DNA of 64,000 nucleotides from Labedaea rhizosphaerae. Its GTDB lineage: Bacteria; Actinomycetota; Actinomycetes; Mycobacteriales; Pseudonocardiaceae. Positions 10,401 through 19,371 of the stretch are shown here, piece by piece. Positions within the stretch are counted from its first letter, which is position 1; every line of letters starts with the position of its first letter. Location: NCBI RefSeq assembly GCF_004362825.1, contig NZ_SNXZ01000003.1:968784-1032783 (forward strand), written 5' to 3'. Below the pieces are notes generated by a model. The model was given only the letters and a program-made list of their open reading frames with translations. It was not told where the DNA came from and searched no databases. Position numbers and translations under genes: made by a program.

Positions 10401-10553
10401 GACGAAACCGGTGCGGTGAAACGGTTGCGTGCCGCCGCCGAGCTGGCCACCGAGCACGGCAGCGTCGCGCTGGCCCGCCGGTGCGCCGCCGACCTGGCCG
10501 CGCGCGGGGTGGCGTTCGACGTTCGGCCGGCGGCGCTCGCGGGCGAACGGTAG
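7491..10553 (+). CDS. AfsR-like transcriptional regulator with BTAD, AAA ATPase and TPR regions
   Basis: A 1020-residue regulator. The N-terminus (MLQVTLLGEQVLTD, about 1-90) is a winged-helix-like DNA-binding region. A bacterial transcriptional activation domain runs to about 240 (RRELHHLRAVLGD, ERELGVEPDPVT). Then comes a STAND-type ATPase with P-loop RGDAGVGKS (near 285-293) and Walker-B region LLTLDNLHWADPE. The C-terminal third is helical repeat (TPR-like). The ATG at 7491 follows GGAGG; a -10-like TACCGT lies at 7464-7469. The neighbouring promoters at 6888 and 10570 share direct repeats, so the GNAT and the oxidoreductase are probable direct targets. The large ATPase half resembles MalT/LuxR-type regulators, so nucleotide or ligand control is likely. 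Confidence 0.88.
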   Translation: MLQVTLLGEQVLTDPDGAVRLRSSRTLELIAFLVVHSDSPQPRQRIATLFWPDSSDEQALTNLRRELHHLRAVLGDAKSLEVTTRDLCWRDTTECVVDVRAFGAARAAALASTDSAGFLRHAEEAVRHYGGDFLPGSHDDWALEIRNALEQQCVDLLDRIADGQRDLDTAVAAAKRRIQLRPLEEVGYRTLMKRQGDLGDRAGAVSTYHHCASVLERELGVEPDPVTRKTLSTLLARGEPAVSTRRQGRAGTRLIGRTTEFSALLELWRTASEGRPSLALIRGDAGVGKSRLMTELAGTAARAGAVVANAQCFGTAGRLALAPVADWLRTPAVRAGLGGLAPVWRTEVDRIAPSARTRADPGPSTRAMAEAWQRHRFFEGLTRALLAVDRPILLTLDNLHWADPETLAFITFGLSLNPRAPIMVAATMRDEFTDHEPGLDQWIDRMRATGSLNTVALSPFDAQETAHLVESVTGHRPSPQDAAMVHATTGGFPFYIVEAARSGDGEATAADLTTVLDGRLEQVSGPARQVIELAAAVGRDFSLDLLTEAADLDADGVVAAVDELWRRRILHECGDCYYFSHDLLRAAAYDRISPPRRWLLHRRIAQGLELLHPDNPDAVSAQLAEQYARGGRGERAIAYYRRAADVAAGRFAHSEAIRLHEAALALVRELPEGLDRTAKELELLEATAGPMNAAFGYSSPRLRQTLTRTIALAEELGRPHSVLDALIGLWASLFVHGDAVGADRTATRILALATPGSQLLGSAHFALGGSSVSRGRLAEGLRHFALAAEHEDRYSLRIGNRSDVHGPAWAAHAHWLGGDDDRALATAASALSVARTGDNPFSLALALSYGAITHQLRGDRGALAAVLAELTELCARYELAYYCEWALILGGWLRGDEAGLAAAKRGIDNLTAAEAFARMPYWLALVAELQNGVGRPGEARATLDAAIATAHTRDDVWWLPEVLRLRAAHDDETGAVKRLRAAAELATEHGSVALARRCAADLAARGVAFDVRPAALAGER

Positions 10554-10575
10554 GCGAACGGCCCGCTCCTACCGT
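10542..10575 (+). promoter_or_regulatory. SARP-like direct repeat and -10 box before the BBE-type oxidoreductase
   Basis: Two exact copies of GGCGAACGG lie at 10542-10550 and 10553-10561 (11-base pitch). The -10 TACCGT follows at 10570-10575 after 8 bases. The first copy overlaps the end of the upstream regulator gene. Twelve bases around the -10 (TCCTACCGTCGG) are identical to the promoter at 6888. This matches the known spacing of SARP operators. Confidence 0.6.
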
Positions 10576-10630
10576 CGGCGGTGCAGCGCCCGGGGCTGGT
10601 TCGGGTGCACCGTCCGAAGGAACCGAGACC

Positions 10631-12028
10631 GTGACCCTCACGTCCATCGACACCGCCTCGTACGACGAGCTCGCGGCCCGGCTGCGCGGCGAACTGATCC
10701 GCCCGGGCGATCCCGGCTACGACCAGGCACGCGCCGTCTACAACGGAATGGTCGACAAGAGACCGGCGGCGATCGCGCGTTGCCGCGACAGCGCCGACGT
10801 CATCGCCGCGGTGGGCTTCGCCCGCGCCGGCGGGCTGGAACTCGCCGTGCGCGGCGGCGGCCACCACGCGGCCGGCTTCGGCGTCTGGGACGACGCCCTG
10901 GTGATCGACCTGTCGCTGATGCGCAGCACCACCGTCGACCCGCAGCGGCACACCGTCCGCGTCGACGCGGGCTGCACCTGGGGCGACGTCGACCACGCCA
11001 CCGTCGCGTTCGGCATGGCCACCCCGTCGGGCTTCCTGGCCTCCACCGGGGTCGCCGGGCTGACCCTGGGCGGCGGCATCGGCTACCTGTCCCGGCGCTT
11101 CGGGCTGACCGTGGACAACCTGCTCAGCGCCGACGTGGTGCTGGCCGACGGCAGCTTCGTCACCGCCGACGAGCACTCGCACCCGGACCTGTTCTGGGCG
11201 CTGCGCGGCGGTGGCGGCAACTTCGGCGTCGTCACCTCGTTCACCTTCCGCTGCCACGACATCGGCGAGGCGGGCAACGTCATCGGCGGGCCGGTGCTCT
11301 ACGACATCGCCGACACCGCCGCGGTGATGCGCTGGTACCGCACGTTGCTGCCGTCGCTGCCCGAGGAGCTCAGCGGCTGGCTCGGCCTGCTCACCATCCC
11401 GCCGGCACCGCCGTTCCCGGAGGAGCTGTGGGGACGCAAGGCATGCGGGATCGTCTGGTGCTACACCGGCGCGCACGCGCGGGCCGACGAGGTGCTCGAA
11501 CCGATCCGCACCTTCGGCGCACCGCTCGTGGTCGGCCTGCAGGAGATGCCGTTCACCGCGCTGCAGAGCGCTTTCGACCCGCTGTACCCGGCGGGACTGC
11601 AGTGGTACTGGCGCACCGACTTCTTCCGGGAGATCTCCGACGCGGGCATCGCGGTGCACGAGCGGTTCGGCGCGGCCCTGCCCACCGGGCACTCCACGAT
11701 GCACCTGTACCCGATCGACGGCATGGCTTCGCGGGTGCCGGGCGACGCGACCGCGTTCGCCTACCGCGGCGGCGGGTGGGCCGGCGTGATCGTCGGCGTC
11801 GACCCGGATCCGGCCAACGCCGGGCTGATCTCCCAGTGGGCCAAGGACTACTCGGACGAGCTGCACCCGACGGCCGCCGGCGGCGCCTACGTCAACATGA
11901 TGATGCACGCCGGCAACGACCGGGTCCGGGCCGCGTACGGGCCGAACTACGAACGGCTCAGCCGCGTCAAAGGCCGCTACGACCCGCAGAACCTGTTCCA
12001 CGTCAACCAGAACATCCAGCCTGCCTAG
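10631..12028 (+). CDS. FAD-dependent berberine-bridge-type oxidoreductase
   Basis: A 465-residue flavoenzyme of the PCMH/BBE class. Residues about 45-215 form the FAD-binding domain with RGGGHHAAGF, whose His is the usual 8-alpha flavin attachment site, and ADVVLADGSFVTADE. The C-terminal BBE segment ends YERLSRVKGRYDPQNLFHVNQNI. The second covalent Cys of bicovalent enzymes is not evident: GVAGLTLGGGIGYL stands there. No export signal, so probably cytosolic. The GTG start follows AGGAA. The upstream SARP-like repeats suggest activation by the regulator encoded just before it. Such enzymes oxidise alcohols, sugars or polyketide/alkaloid intermediates; the substrate is unknown. Confidence 0.86.
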   Translation: MTLTSIDTASYDELAARLRGELIRPGDPGYDQARAVYNGMVDKRPAAIARCRDSADVIAAVGFARAGGLELAVRGGGHHAAGFGVWDDALVIDLSLMRSTTVDPQRHTVRVDAGCTWGDVDHATVAFGMATPSGFLASTGVAGLTLGGGIGYLSRRFGLTVDNLLSADVVLADGSFVTADEHSHPDLFWALRGGGGNFGVVTSFTFRCHDIGEAGNVIGGPVLYDIADTAAVMRWYRTLLPSLPEELSGWLGLLTIPPAPPFPEELWGRKACGIVWCYTGAHARADEVLEPIRTFGAPLVVGLQEMPFTALQSAFDPLYPAGLQWYWRTDFFREISDAGIAVHERFGAALPTGHSTMHLYPIDGMASRVPGDATAFAYRGGGWAGVIVGVDPDPANAGLISQWAKDYSDELHPTAAGGAYVNMMMHAGNDRVRAAYGPNYERLSRVKGRYDPQNLFHVNQNIQPA

Positions 12029-12798
12029 GTTTTTCGCCCCAGCAGGTGGAAGACCCGGCTCAGCCCGCGGTAGGGGTCGCGCCGGCTGGCCTCGAGTTCG
12101 ACCTCGGCGGTCGCGGCCAACTGGTCCGCGTCCCCGGGGTCGAGTTCCGTCCCACCGAACTCGAGCCAGTCGACGAAGAGCCAGACGCCGTACCAGCGCA
12201 CCGGTTCCACGCCGTCGCGGCGCAGGAGCTCGCTGAGTTCGTCCACTGTGTCCGCTCGGCCCGGCACGCCGAGGACGCCGACCTCCCGGCGGGAGTCGAA
12301 CGCGGCCAGCGCGTCGGTCCAGCGCCGTTGCATGGCCGGGCGCACCGCCATCGCGTTGGCGTTGCCCGTCATGATCGAGACAAGGCCGCCGGGCGCGGCA
12401 CACCGGCACAGCTGCTCGACCATGGCGTCGGGCTGGTCCAGGTAACCCAGCACGCCGTGGCACAACACGGCGTCGAAACGCCGGCCGCCCACCGCCTCGG
12501 CGGCCCGCTCGCCGTCGGCCTCGACGAAAGCGACCTGGACCCCGTCCGGCAGCCGCTTCCTGGCCGCCTCGAGCATCGCGGGCGAGGAGTCGAGGACCGT
12601 GACGTCGTAGCCGAGCTGGGCCAGCGGGAAGGACTGGTGCCCCGCTCCGCCGCCGACGTCGAGGATCGTCGCCGGGGCCGGTGGGAGGTGTTCGAGCAGG
12701 TGCCGGTGCATCACGTACGTGCGCACATACCCCTTCACCGAGGCGTAGGCCTCGTCGGCGAACTGCTTGACCAAACCGGCCCAGACGTCATCGCTCAC
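12025..12798 (-). CDS. class I SAM-dependent methyltransferase
   Basis: A 257-residue Rossmann-fold methyltransferase. SAM motif I is ILDVGGGAGHQSFPLAQLGYDVTVLDSSP (about 44-72), followed by an acidic loop (EADGE) and post-I motif VLCHGVLGYLDQP. It resembles CmoM/SmtA-like methyltransferases that act on tRNA or small molecules. The GTG start at 12798 is probably leaderless, with TAAGTT seven bases upstream on this strand. Its stop codon overlaps that of the convergent oxidoreductase within a CTAG. The substrate is not predictable. Confidence 0.83.
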   Translation of the reverse strand: MSDDVWAGLVKQFADEAYASVKGYVRTYVMHRHLLEHLPPAPATILDVGGGAGHQSFPLAQLGYDVTVLDSSPAMLEAARKRLPDGVQVAFVEADGERAAEAVGGRRFDAVLCHGVLGYLDQPDAMVEQLCRCAAPGGLVSIMTGNANAMAVRPAMQRRWTDALAAFDSRREVGVLGVPGRADTVDELSELLRRDGVEPVRWYGVWLFVDWLEFGGTELDPGDADQLAATAEVELEASRRDPYRGLSRVFHLLGRKT

Positions 12799-12879
12799 CT
12801 GGCCCAACTTAGCCCGCGACCAGCGCCACGACCCACCGCGGCTGACTACGGTGGGTACCGCAACTGCTACCGGTCCGGG

Positions 12880-14133
12880 ATGGTGCGCATGCCGATCAAC
12901 GCCGCTGGTGAGCTGTACGCCGCGCTGCGGAACAAGGAGCCCGACCTCGTCGTCGAGGCGAAGGCGGAGCTCGAGCTGCACCGCCCGATCGTGCTCGACT
13001 ACCCGGTGCGGGTCACCGGCGGCCGGTTCAAGGTGCAGGACGGTCCCGCGTTCGTCATCGCCGCGTCCGGGGTGACCCTCGACTCGTGCACGATCATCGG
13101 CGGCCGCGACGAGAACGACAGCTACTCCAGTGCGCAGAAGCTCATCCACGCCACCGGCACGCAGGAGCGACCGCTGGCCGGGATCACCGTGCGCGGCTGC
13201 CGGTTGTGGCGCTCGCGGGCCGACAACGTCTGGCTGGAGTGGTGCGTCGACAGCCTCGTGACGAACAACGTGATCACCGAGTACCTGTACTCGGGCGTGA
13301 TGGGCGTCAGCGCGAACCGGGTGGTGGTGTCCGGCAACGTGATCCGCGACGCGCCGCTGTCCGACGGCGTCGTCAACACCTACGGGATCGCGTTCACCGA
13401 CCTCGACAACACCGAGCAGGCGCGGTCGCGGGACTGCTCGGCGGTCGGCAACCAGGTGTCGCTGATCGACTGGGAGGGCATCGACACTCACGGCGGCGAC
13501 GGGATCAGCGTGGTCGCCAACACCGTCGTCGGCTGCCCGCGCGGGATCGCGCTGGTCACCGGCAACGAGACCCGCCACGCCGCACCGACCCGCTGCGTCG
13601 TGTCCGCCAACACCGTCAACGGGGCGGGCTCGCGCCGGCCCGTGCGCGAGGCGATCTTCCTCGGTGGCATCCCGAACGTGCCCGCCAACGCCACCATCAC
13701 CGGCAACCACATGACCGGTCACCAGTCCGCGTTCGGCGGACTGTCCTACATAGACCGTCCGAAGACGTTCATCGGCGACAACAACTTCCCGCTGCTCGAC
13801 TGGTCGGCCATCACGATGGACGGCGACTACACCGCCGATCCCGCCAACCCGCCGCAGTACCGCATCGACGGCAACACGATCTGGTTGCGCGGCAACGTGA
13901 TCCCGAAGGCGGACGGCCGGCGCACGGTCATCGGGCACCTGCGCAACGGGCACGCGTGGCCGGGTGCGCTGATGTGGCTCGGCGAGTCGCACGGCCTGGA
14001 CCCGGCGGCCGGGCGCGGCGTGGTCGGCGTGCTGGGCGCCGACTCGGACAACCCGGGACGGGTGCAGATGTTCGCCGTCGAGGGCACCGACACCAGCCCG
14101 TACCCGTTGTCCGGCTCCTACCAGGCGCTGTAG
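12880..14133 (+). CDS. right-handed parallel beta-helix protein
   Basis: A 417-residue protein with repeated short strands and Asn/Asp turns typical of pectate-lyase-like beta-helices: VTLDSCTIIGG, ITVRGCRLWRSRADNVWLE, SLVTNNVITEYLYSGV, RVVVSGNVI, VSVVANTVVGCPRGIALV, ATITGNHMTGH. No signal peptide or membrane segment is visible, which is uncommon for this fold outside phage tail spikes and C5-epimerases. No catalytic motif was identified, so lyase activity is not claimed. ATG 12880 or 12889 could start it; neither has a good Shine-Dalgarno. The 81-base gap to the divergent methyltransferase holds both promoters. Confidence 0.75.
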   Translation: MVRMPINAAGELYAALRNKEPDLVVEAKAELELHRPIVLDYPVRVTGGRFKVQDGPAFVIAASGVTLDSCTIIGGRDENDSYSSAQKLIHATGTQERPLAGITVRGCRLWRSRADNVWLEWCVDSLVTNNVITEYLYSGVMGVSANRVVVSGNVIRDAPLSDGVVNTYGIAFTDLDNTEQARSRDCSAVGNQVSLIDWEGIDTHGGDGISVVANTVVGCPRGIALVTGNETRHAAPTRCVVSANTVNGAGSRRPVREAIFLGGIPNVPANATITGNHMTGHQSAFGGLSYIDRPKTFIGDNNFPLLDWSAITMDGDYTADPANPPQYRIDGNTIWLRGNVIPKADGRRTVIGHLRNGHAWPGALMWLGESHGLDPAAGRGVVGVLGADSDNPGRVQMFAVEGTDTSPYPLSGSYQAL

Positions 14134-14137
14134 CCGA

Positions 14138-14665
14138 TCAGACCGCCGCCACCGAGTAGACGATCTCCACCGAGCCACCCGGCAGCGGTCGCGAGCTCTC
14201 GAAGGACAGCCCGGTCCGCGGGTCGAGCGACTCCGACAGCCGCATGCCGGCGCCGACCATGAACGGGAGCACCACCAACTCCAGCTTGTCGACCACGCCG
14301 AGGGCGCGGAAGGTCTCGATCGTGCGGGGGCCGCCGACGAGGTGGACGTCGCGCCCCTTGTTGGCAGCGCGCAGCTTCTCCAGCAGCCGGACGGGGTCGT
14401 CGTCGAAGACGACGTCGTCCGGTGCGCCGGGGGTGCGGTGCGAGCCGAGCACGAACACCTCGAGGTCCGGCCACGGCCAGGGGTCGGCGGCCAAGGCGGG
14501 TTCGAAGGTCGTGCGCCCCATCAGCACGGCTTCGCACCCGACAATGAAGTCGCTGATGCCGTGGCTGCCGGGACCGTGCACGGGGTCGACGACCTGCGGC
14601 GGGATGCCGTCCGGCGTGGTCACGTAGCCGTCGGCGGTCATGCACATGCGGCTGATGATCTGCAT
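14138..14665 (-). CDS. dihydrofolate reductase family protein (RibD C-terminal-like)
   Basis: A 175-residue NADPH-dependent reductase-like protein. MQIISRMCMTADGYV is the usual first strand. VLMGRTTFE is the dinucleotide-contacting segment, and DVHLVGGPRTIETF carries the conserved GG before the phosphate-binding helix. Close family members are often called YyaP/YwjB-like and have unknown natural substrates. The ATG at 14665 follows GAGGGG at proper distance. It diverges from a TetR gene across 108 bases containing two inverted repeats, so it is probably the TetR target. Confidence 0.83.
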   Translation of the reverse strand: MQIISRMCMTADGYVTTPDGIPPQVVDPVHGPGSHGISDFIVGCEAVLMGRTTFEPALAADPWPWPDLEVFVLGSHRTPGAPDDVVFDDDPVRLLEKLRAANKGRDVHLVGGPRTIETFRALGVVDKLELVVLPFMVGAGMRLSESLDPRTGLSFESSRPLPGGSVEIVYSVAAV

Positions 14666-14678
14666 TGGATTCCCCTCA

Positions 14679-14700
14679 CGAGACGGTGCGTATCGTCTCG
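14679..14700. promoter_or_regulatory. inverted repeat, probable TetR operator 1
   Basis: CGAGACG and CGTCTCG flank an 8-base centre. It lies 13 bases before the reductase start and shares its half-site with the repeat at 14735, as expected for a repressor controlling both divergent genes. Confidence 0.5.
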
Positions 14701-14734
14701 ACACAGCTTGCCGCGGGCTCAGCAGCGTGTCAAG

Positions 14735-14753
14735 ACGAGACGTCTAGTCTCGT
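14735..14753. promoter_or_regulatory. inverted repeat, probable TetR operator 2
   Basis: ACGAGAC and GTCTCGT flank GTCTA, a perfect 7-base inverted repeat. It sits 7 bases upstream of the TAGGGT -10 of the TetR gene, consistent with autoregulation. Confidence 0.55.
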
Positions 14754-14773
14754 GTCGCGATAGGGTCGCGGGT

Positions 14774-15355
14774 ATGACTCCCCCGAACGCCGCACGGCGC
14801 AGCGAGCGCGCGCACCGGGCGATCCTCGAAGCCGCCTACGCGCTGGCGGTGGACCGCGGCGCCGCCAAGGTGACGATCGAGGCCATCGCGGCCCGGGCGG
14901 GGGTCGGCAAGCAGACCATCTACCGGTGGTGGCCGTCGAAGGGCGCGTTGCTGCTCGACGTGCTCATCGACGCGGTCGGCGCGGTCAGCGAGATGCCGGA
15001 CACCGGCGACGTGACGGCCGACCTCAAGGCGCAGATGACGGCGGTCACCAGGCTCTTCCAGTCGGATTTCGCCCGCTTCTACACCGGCCTGATCGCCGAG
15101 GCGCAGGGCGACGAAGCGGTCGCCCGCGGCCTCGCCGAGCAGCTCCTCGACCGTGCGGACGGGCCACGGCGGGCCCGCCTGGCGAAGGCGCAGCGAGACG
15201 GGGAGCTGCGGGCCGACGTCGACGTGGCCGCCGCCGCGGAAGCGCTGTACGCGCCGATCTACTACCGGCTGCTGCTGCGCACGGCCCCGCTGGGCGTCGA
15301 CCAGGTGCACGCCTTGCTCGACGTGGTCCTCGACGGGCTGCGCCCGCGGGAATAG
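14774..15355 (+). CDS. TetR/AcrR family transcriptional regulator
   Basis: A 193-residue repressor. The N-terminal helix-turn-helix is clear in VTIEAIAARAGVGKQTIYRWWPSKGALLLDVL (about 37-68). A C-terminal ligand domain contains YYRLLLRTAPL. The ATG is seven bases after TAGGGT (14761-14766), suggesting a leaderless mRNA. It is divergent from the reductase-like gene at 14665, with two copies of a GAGAC/GTCTC inverted repeat between them. Classical one-repressor, one-enzyme layout; the inducer is unknown. Confidence 0.87.
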   Translation: MTPPNAARRSERAHRAILEAAYALAVDRGAAKVTIEAIAARAGVGKQTIYRWWPSKGALLLDVLIDAVGAVSEMPDTGDVTADLKAQMTAVTRLFQSDFARFYTGLIAEAQGDEAVARGLAEQLLDRADGPRRARLAKAQRDGELRADVDVAAAAEALYAPIYYRLLLRTAPLGVDQVHALLDVVLDGLRPRE

Positions 15356-15391
15356 CGGCTATCATCTTGGTAGTCACTGCTGGAGGTGCCC

Positions 15392-15898
15392 ATGCGGCGC
15401 ACGAGTTTCCGGGACGCGGAGTGCCCGATCGCACGCGGCGTCGACCAGGTCGGCGACTGGTGGAGCCTGCTGATCCTGCGTGACGCGCTGGGCGGGCTGA
15501 CCCGGTTCGACCAGTTCGAACGCAGTCTCGGCATCGCGCCGGCGATGCTGACCAAGCGGCTGCGCGCGCTCGTGGACTCGGGCCTGCTCGAGCGGCGCCC
15601 CTACACCGAGCGGCCGGTGCGCCACGAGTACGTGCTCACCGAACGCGGACGCGATTTCCACTCCGTGCTGCTGGCGTTCTACGCCTGGTACGAGCGCGCG
15701 ACCCCGGCCGACGACCTGGTCATGCGCCCGGTCGACCGCGACGGCACGCCCGTCGACCCCGTGCTGGTGGACCGCGCCACCGGCCGGCCGCTGGACGAGC
15801 TGGACGTGCGGTTCGCGCCGGGTCCGGCCGCCAGCCCCGCCCTGCACCGCAGGCTCACCAGGCGACCCACGAAGGCGACCCACGAGGAGAACCGTTGA
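15392..15898 (+). CDS. HxlR family transcriptional regulator
   Basis: A 168-residue winged-helix regulator. CPIARGVDQVGDWWSLLILRDAL carries the conserved Cys and the W-x-L-I-L-R signature of HxlR proteins. Recognition and wing regions follow in RFDQFERSLGIAPAMLTKRLRALVDSGLLERRPY and YVLTERGRDF. The C-terminal extension of about 50 residues is longer than in minimal family members. The ATG has GGAGG five bases upstream. Its stop overlaps the TTG start of the thioesterase gene, so the pair is translationally coupled. Many HxlR proteins sense thiol or aldehyde stress. Confidence 0.87.
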   Translation: MRRTSFRDAECPIARGVDQVGDWWSLLILRDALGGLTRFDQFERSLGIAPAMLTKRLRALVDSGLLERRPYTERPVRHEYVLTERGRDFHSVLLAFYAWYERATPADDLVMRPVDRDGTPVDPVLVDRATGRPLDELDVRFAPGPAASPALHRRLTRRPTKATHEENR

Positions 15899-16392
15899 CT
15901 GACATCGAGAACCGCAAGCGCGGGTACACGTGGGGCGACCCGTCGGTGACCGCGGCCGGCGCGGCCGGGCGCACCGGCCTGGAGTTCCTGCGCGCCATCG
16001 CCTCCGGCGAACTGCCCGCCGCACCGATCGCGGAGACCCTCGGCTTCACCCTCGGCGAGGTCGAGGAGGGCAAGGTCACGTTCGTGCTCGACGCCGGTGA
16101 GTTCCACTACAACCCCATCGGGTCGGTGCACGGCGGCGTGTACGCGACGCTGCTGGACTCGGCCGCCGCGTGCAGCGTGCACAGCATGCTCCCGGCCGGC
16201 GTCGGCTACACGAGCCTGGACCTGAACGTGAAGTTCCTGCGCCGCTGGACGGCCGACACCGGGCCGGCGAGTTGCACCGGCACGGTCGTGCACCTGGGTT
16301 CGCGCACGGCCCTGGCCCGCGCGGAATTGCGTGATGCCAACGGAAAACTGCTCGCCGAAGCGACGTCGAGCTGCCTGATCCTGCGCGGCTGA
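15895..16392 (+). CDS. PaaI-type hotdog-fold thioesterase
   Basis: A 165-residue acyl-CoA thioesterase of the PaaI/4HBT class. The catalytic loop FHYNPIGSVHGGVYATLLDSAAA contains the usual N-P-x-G-x-x-H-G-G. It is followed by YTSLDLNVKFLRRWTADTG and a closing AEATSSCLI strand. The start is TTG, overlapping the stop of the HxlR gene as TTGA with GAGGAG upstream. This coupling suggests that the regulator controls it. The acyl-CoA substrate is unknown. Confidence 0.86.
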   Translation: MTDIENRKRGYTWGDPSVTAAGAAGRTGLEFLRAIASGELPAAPIAETLGFTLGEVEEGKVTFVLDAGEFHYNPIGSVHGGVYATLLDSAAACSVHSMLPAGVGYTSLDLNVKFLRRWTADTGPASCTGTVVHLGSRTALARAELRDANGKLLAEATSSCLILRG

Positions 16393-16426
16393 GGCCTGCG
16401 CTCCCTCTCCCCACTTCAACATATAG

Positions 16427-17932
<1,506 letters not shown>

Positions 17933-18002
17933 TCTGCCTGCCCGATCTGGGGGTGCGGCGCGGCCGGTGCTCGCGCCGGCCGCGCCGCCTAGACTCGGGT
18001 TG

Positions 18003-18344
18003 GTGATCGAGTTCGGCTCCCGGGCCCGGAAGCTGCCCGCACCGCCCGCCGTGGTGTGGGAGTCCCTTGTGGACCGATCGTGGCTCGCCTTGCTGGCCGA
18101 TGAAACCGAGCCCACGGTCATCGCGGCCGAGAAGCCCGCGCGGGTGGTGTGGTCGTCGTTGTGGGCCGACCGCGCGACCGACGAGATCCACTTCGACCTG
18201 ACCCCGGCCGCCGACGGCGGGACCTTGGCGCGATTCACCTTGCTGACCCCTGGCGAGGCGCCCGACGAGAGCAAGACCGGGCACCTGCGCCGCCGGCTCA
18301 ACCAGCTGTTGTTCGCCGACCTCCGGTACTCCTACGGGCAGTAG
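18003..18344 (+). CDS. small SRPBCC-fold protein
   Basis: A 113-residue protein of the START/SRPBCC class. VIEFGSRARKLPAPPAVVWESLVD is the usual first strand and helix. VVWSSLWADRATDEIHFDLTPAADGGTLARFTLLTP is the antiparallel sheet, and a C-terminal helix ends in FADLRYSYGQ. Family members bind hydrophobic ligands, and some are polyketide cyclases. The GTG lies seven bases after TAGACT (17990-17995), so the message is probably leaderless and not part of the rox transcript. It converges on the quinone reductase gene with 5 bases between. Confidence 0.72.
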   Translation: MIEFGSRARKLPAPPAVVWESLVDRSWLALLADETEPTVIAAEKPARVVWSSLWADRATDEIHFDLTPAADGGTLARFTLLTPGEAPDESKTGHLRRRLNQLLFADLRYSYGQ

Positions 18345-18349
18345 ATCCC

Positions 18350-19270
18350 TTACGGCACAAGCACGATCTTGCCGCGCGTGTGGCGGTGCATCAGGTCTTC
18401 GTAGGCCGCGCGGACCTCGCTCAGCGGGTACGTGGAGGCGATGGGGACCTCGAGGTCGCCCGCGGCCACCAGCTTGACCAGCTCCCCCAGCACCTCGGCG
18501 TTGGCCGAACCCGTCATGCCTTCGGCCTTCACGCCGAGGCGGGCCGCGCCGGCGAAGTCGATGATCGTGTTGATGCGGTCCTTGGCCACCCCGAGCGAGA
18601 GCGCCAGCTCGAGGTAGCCGTCGCCGAAGGTGTCGACGAAGGCGTCCACGCCGTCGGGCGCCGCCGCGCGGATGCGGTCGGCGACGCCGTCGCCGTAGGT
18701 CACCGGGACCACGCCGTGGACGCGCAGCCAGTCGTGGTTGGCCGCGCTCGCCAGGCCGATGACCGTCGCCCCGGCGTGGCGGAGCAACTGCACCGTCAGC
18801 GAACCCACGCCACCCGCGGCCCCCGCCACGACGATCGTGTCGCCCGGGCCGGCGCCGACGGCACGCACGTTCGCGTGCGCGGTCGTGCCCGCCACGAACA
18901 GCGCGCCACCCGCTTCCCACGGCACCGCCGGGTCGCGGGGCACCAGGTTGGCCGCCGGAACCACCACCAGCTCGGCGTGGCTCGCGCGGGTGTCGACCCA
19001 GCCGATCACCTCGTCGCCGGCCGTCCACGTCCGCACCGCTGAGCCGACCTCCTCGACCACGCCCGCGAGGTCGCTGCCCTGCCCGGACGGGAAGGTCGCC
19101 GGCCACCGGTCGTGCAGCGCACCGCTGCGGATCGTGTTCTCGCCGGGGTTGATCCCGGCGGCACGAACGCGAACCACTACCTCGTCGGCCGCGGGCTGCG
19201 GCCGGGGCACCTCCCTGACCTGCAACACATCCACGTCGCCGTACTCGTCGAACCGCACTGCCTTGGGCAC
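18350..19270 (-). CDS. NADPH:quinone reductase-like zinc-independent MDR enzyme
   Basis: A 306-residue medium-chain dehydrogenase/reductase. The GroES-like part begins PKAVRFDEYGDVDVLQVREVP, and the nucleotide-binding loop is TIVVAGAAGGVGSLTVQLLRHAGATVIG. Zinc-ligating Cys residues are absent, as in quinone oxidoreductases. The C-terminal segment ends YEDLMHRHTRGKIVLVP. The GTG start at 19270 has AAGGGAG upstream. It diverges from an AraC-type regulator, the usual arrangement when the regulator controls the enzyme. Confidence 0.86.
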   Translation of the reverse strand: MPKAVRFDEYGDVDVLQVREVPRPQPAADEVVVRVRAAGINPGENTIRSGALHDRWPATFPSGQGSDLAGVVEEVGSAVRTWTAGDEVIGWVDTRASHAELVVVPAANLVPRDPAVPWEAGGALFVAGTTAHANVRAVGAGPGDTIVVAGAAGGVGSLTVQLLRHAGATVIGLASAANHDWLRVHGVVPVTYGDGVADRIRAAAPDGVDAFVDTFGDGYLELALSLGVAKDRINTIIDFAGAARLGVKAEGMTGSANAEVLGELVKLVAAGDLEVPIASTYPLSEVRAAYEDLMHRHTRGKIVLVP

Positions 19271-19290
19271 GTCGCCCACTCCCTTCGAAG

Positions 19291-19307
19291 TTCCTGACAC
19301 CCAGGAA
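19291..19307. promoter_or_regulatory. inverted repeat between quinone reductase and AraC gene
   Basis: TTCCTG and CAGGAA flank ACACC. It lies 20 bases upstream of the reductase start. Possible operator; the assignment is by position only. Confidence 0.3.
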
Positions 19308-19371
19308 ACCCGCAGACGGTGACGGCATCCATGCTGGATTCGCGCGAAAAGATGTGCGATCGTCTCATCGC

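Noticed and set aside
10429-14133. 1234-residue protein covering the oxidoreductase and beta-helix genes
   Set aside because: Its first half is out-of-frame shadow. The real protein is the C-terminal 417 residues from 12880.
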